A stretch of 5,642 nucleotides of DNA from JBFKAV01 sp041621405 (GTDB lineage: Bacteria; Pseudomonadota; Alphaproteobacteria; Rhodobacterales; Rhodobacteraceae): the NCBI GenBank assembly GCA_041621405.1, contig JBFKAV010000192.1:1-5642 (forward strand), in the 5' to 3' direction. The notes under the pieces were generated by a model that searched no databases, was not told where the DNA came from, and worked only from the letters and a program-made list of their open reading frames with translations. Positions 4,572-5,642 of this stretch are shown here, piece by piece (within the stretch, counting starts at the first letter, position 1; every line of letters begins with the position of its first letter). Both the position numbers and the translations under genes were made by a program.

Positions 4572-5300
4572 ATGCCCAACCCCACCGCCGCCATGCTGGT
4601 AATCGGCGACGAGATCCTCTCCGGCCGCACCCGTGATTCCAACCTGCACTACCTCGCCGGCGAGCTCACCCACCGCGGCATCGACCTGAAGGAGGCCCGC
4701 CTCGTCCCCGACCACCACGAGGCCATCGTCGCGGCCGTCGGCGACCTCCGCGTGGCCTATGACCACCTCTTCACCTCCGGCGGCATCGGCCCCACCCACG
4801 ACGACATCACCGCCGAGGCCGTCGCCGCCGCCTTCGGCGCGAAGATCGGCATCCGCGACGACGCCCGAGCGCTGCTCGCCGCGCATTACGAGCGTTCCGG
4901 GCTCGAGTTCAACGCCGCACGCCAGCGCATGGCGCGGATCCCCGAAGGCGCCAGCCTGATCGAGAACCCGATCTCCGCCGCGCCCGGATTCACGCTCGGC
5001 AACGTCCATGTCATGGCCGGAGTGCCCGATATCTTCCGGGCAATGCTCGCCTCGCTCTTGCCCACCCTCACCGGCGGCGCACCGCTTCTCTCGCAGTCGC
5101 TCCGGATCGACCGTGGCGAGGGCGAGATCGCCGGGCCGCTCGGCCGCCTCGCGGCCGAGTTCGCCGACCTCTCCTTCGGCTCCTATCCCTTCGTCCAGGG
5201 CGGCGCCTATGGCGCCAACGTCGTCGTCCGCGGCACCGACCCAGCCCGGCTCGACGCCGCTATGGCCCGCCTCGCCGCGCTCTTCCCCGGCGCCACATGA
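4572..5300 (+). CDS. CinA-type (COG1058) molybdopterin-binding-fold protein, single-domain form (242 aa)
   Basis: This corresponds to the N-terminal domain of CinA ('competence/damage-inducible protein A'), which in studied members hydrolyses ADP-ribose and related nucleotides in pyridine-nucleotide clean-up. It has the MoaB/MogA-like fold: MLVIGDEILSGRTRDSN (residues 8-24), the nucleotide-binding loop FTSGGIGPTHDDIT (67-80), NAARQRMARIPEGA (114-127) and NVHVMAGVPDIF (144-155). It ends at 242 residues, so the C-terminal NMN amidohydrolase (PncC) domain of full-length CinA (about 400 aa) is absent; this short form is common in alphaproteobacteria. A strong Shine-Dalgarno fixes the ATG. Competence is a historical label, and nothing here shows a role in DNA uptake. 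Its stop overlaps the following ATG by ATGA. A molybdenum cofactor role is less likely but not excluded by sequence alone. Confidence 0.93.
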   Translation: MPNPTAAMLVIGDEILSGRTRDSNLHYLAGELTHRGIDLKEARLVPDHHEAIVAAVGDLRVAYDHLFTSGGIGPTHDDITAEAVAAAFGAKIGIRDDARALLAAHYERSGLEFNAARQRMARIPEGASLIENPISAAPGFTLGNVHVMAGVPDIFRAMLASLLPTLTGGAPLLSQSLRIDRGEGEIAGPLGRLAAEFADLSFGSYPFVQGGAYGANVVVRGTDPARLDAAMARLAALFPGAT

Positions 5301-5642
5301 GCCCTGAGGAGCTCTACGCCGCGTTCGAGGCCACCTGGCCCCCGGCCCGGAGCTTCCGCAAGGGTCCCTGGACCCTGCGCGAGGGCCGGGGCGGCGGAAA
5401 GCGCGTCAGCGCGGCCACCGCCCTTGGCTACGTCACCCCCGCCGAGATCGCGCTGATGGAGGCCGAGCAGGAAGCCCTCGGCCAGGCGGCGCTGGCGATG
5501 ATCCGCGATGGCGACGAAGCACTGGACGCGTTGCTCGCGACCGAGGGCTACGAGATCGTCGACCCCGTCGTCGCCTACGGCGCGCCCGTGGCCCGCATCG
5601 CCGGGCCGGTGCCGCCGGTCTCGGCCTTCCCGCACTGGCCCC
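5297..5642 (+). CDS. Probable GNAT-family N-acetyltransferase, N-terminal part (cut by window edge)
   Basis: An open frame of 115 codons that starts with ATG overlapping the cinA-like stop codon (ATGA) and runs off the right edge without a stop. It begins MSPEELYAAFEATWPPA, followed by GPWTLREGRGGGKRVSAATA (residues 23-42), then EIALMEAEQEALGQAALAMIRDGDEALDALLATEGYEIVDP in pieces, ending near VSAFPHWP. This layout (ligand-side N-terminal strand, helix, and the line 'GDEALDALLA..GY..VDPVV.Y') resembles GNAT acetyltransferases annotated in Rhodobacteraceae; the acetyl-CoA binding motif (Q/RxxGxG/A) would lie beyond the window and is not seen. Substrate unknown. Codon use matches its neighbours, and it is likely co-transcribed and translationally coupled with the cinA-like gene. 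Confidence 0.75.
   Translation, partial: MSPEELYAAFEATWPPARSFRKGPWTLREGRGGGKRVSAATALGYVTPAEIALMEAEQEALGQAALAMIRDGDEALDALLATEGYEIVDPVVAYGAPVARIAGPVPPVSAFPHWP

Noticed and set aside
4034..4636. 200-codon plus-strand frame antisense to sfsA
   Set aside because: No recognisable motif, crosses the divergent promoter and the start of the cinA-like gene in another frame.
1..5642. Mobile element, prophage, defence system or CRISPR signature
   Set aside because: No transposase, integrase, toxin-antitoxin, nuclease-helicase or spaced-repeat pattern is visible; base composition and codon use are uniform across the window.

Overview
The window is very GC-rich, with a strong G/C bias at third codon positions. 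It carries ordinary chromosomal genes whose sequences and grouping (cinA-like gene, sfsA and map together; a stand-alone single-domain CinA; an AhpC/TSA-type Prx5 peroxiredoxin; a rhodocoxin-type reductase) look alphaproteobacterial, most likely Rhodobacteraceae/Paracoccaceae. That placement rests on protein flavour and composition, not on a marker gene. There is no rRNA, tRNA, CRISPR array, insertion sequence or phage gene, and no gene-free stretch longer than about 130 bases.

Layout. 1-770 (minus): two tandem Prx5-type peroxiredoxin paralogues; the downstream copy is cut by the left edge. 771-852: a short divergent promoter region with a small AT-rich patch. 853-2758 (plus): an NAD(P)H-dependent FAD oxidoreductase of the rhodocoxin/putidaredoxin reductase class starting at TTG, then rsmD (16S rRNA m2G966 methyltransferase) overlapping it by ATGA, then a probable 56-residue small gene overlapping the end of rsmD. 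2759-2872: a convergent intergenic gap with several GC-rich inverted repeats. 2873-4513 (minus): sfsA followed by map (type I methionine aminopeptidase, probably starting at TTG). 4514-4571: a second divergent gap. 4572-5642 (plus): a CinA-type molybdopterin-binding-fold protein, then the N-terminal part of a probable GNAT acetyltransferase, again overlapping by ATGA and cut by the right edge.

How the genes relate. The left part may form a redox locus: two thiol peroxidases divergent from a pyridine-nucleotide-dependent flavoprotein reductase. The middle and right are translation-linked and housekeeping functions: rRNA modification (RsmD), N-terminal methionine removal (Map), SfsA, and nucleotide clean-up (CinA-like). 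I see no convincing undescribed multi-gene system. The items most worth a second look are the peroxiredoxin tandem with its 62-base near-identical internal repeat, the unannotated small gene after rsmD, and the close divergent promoters.
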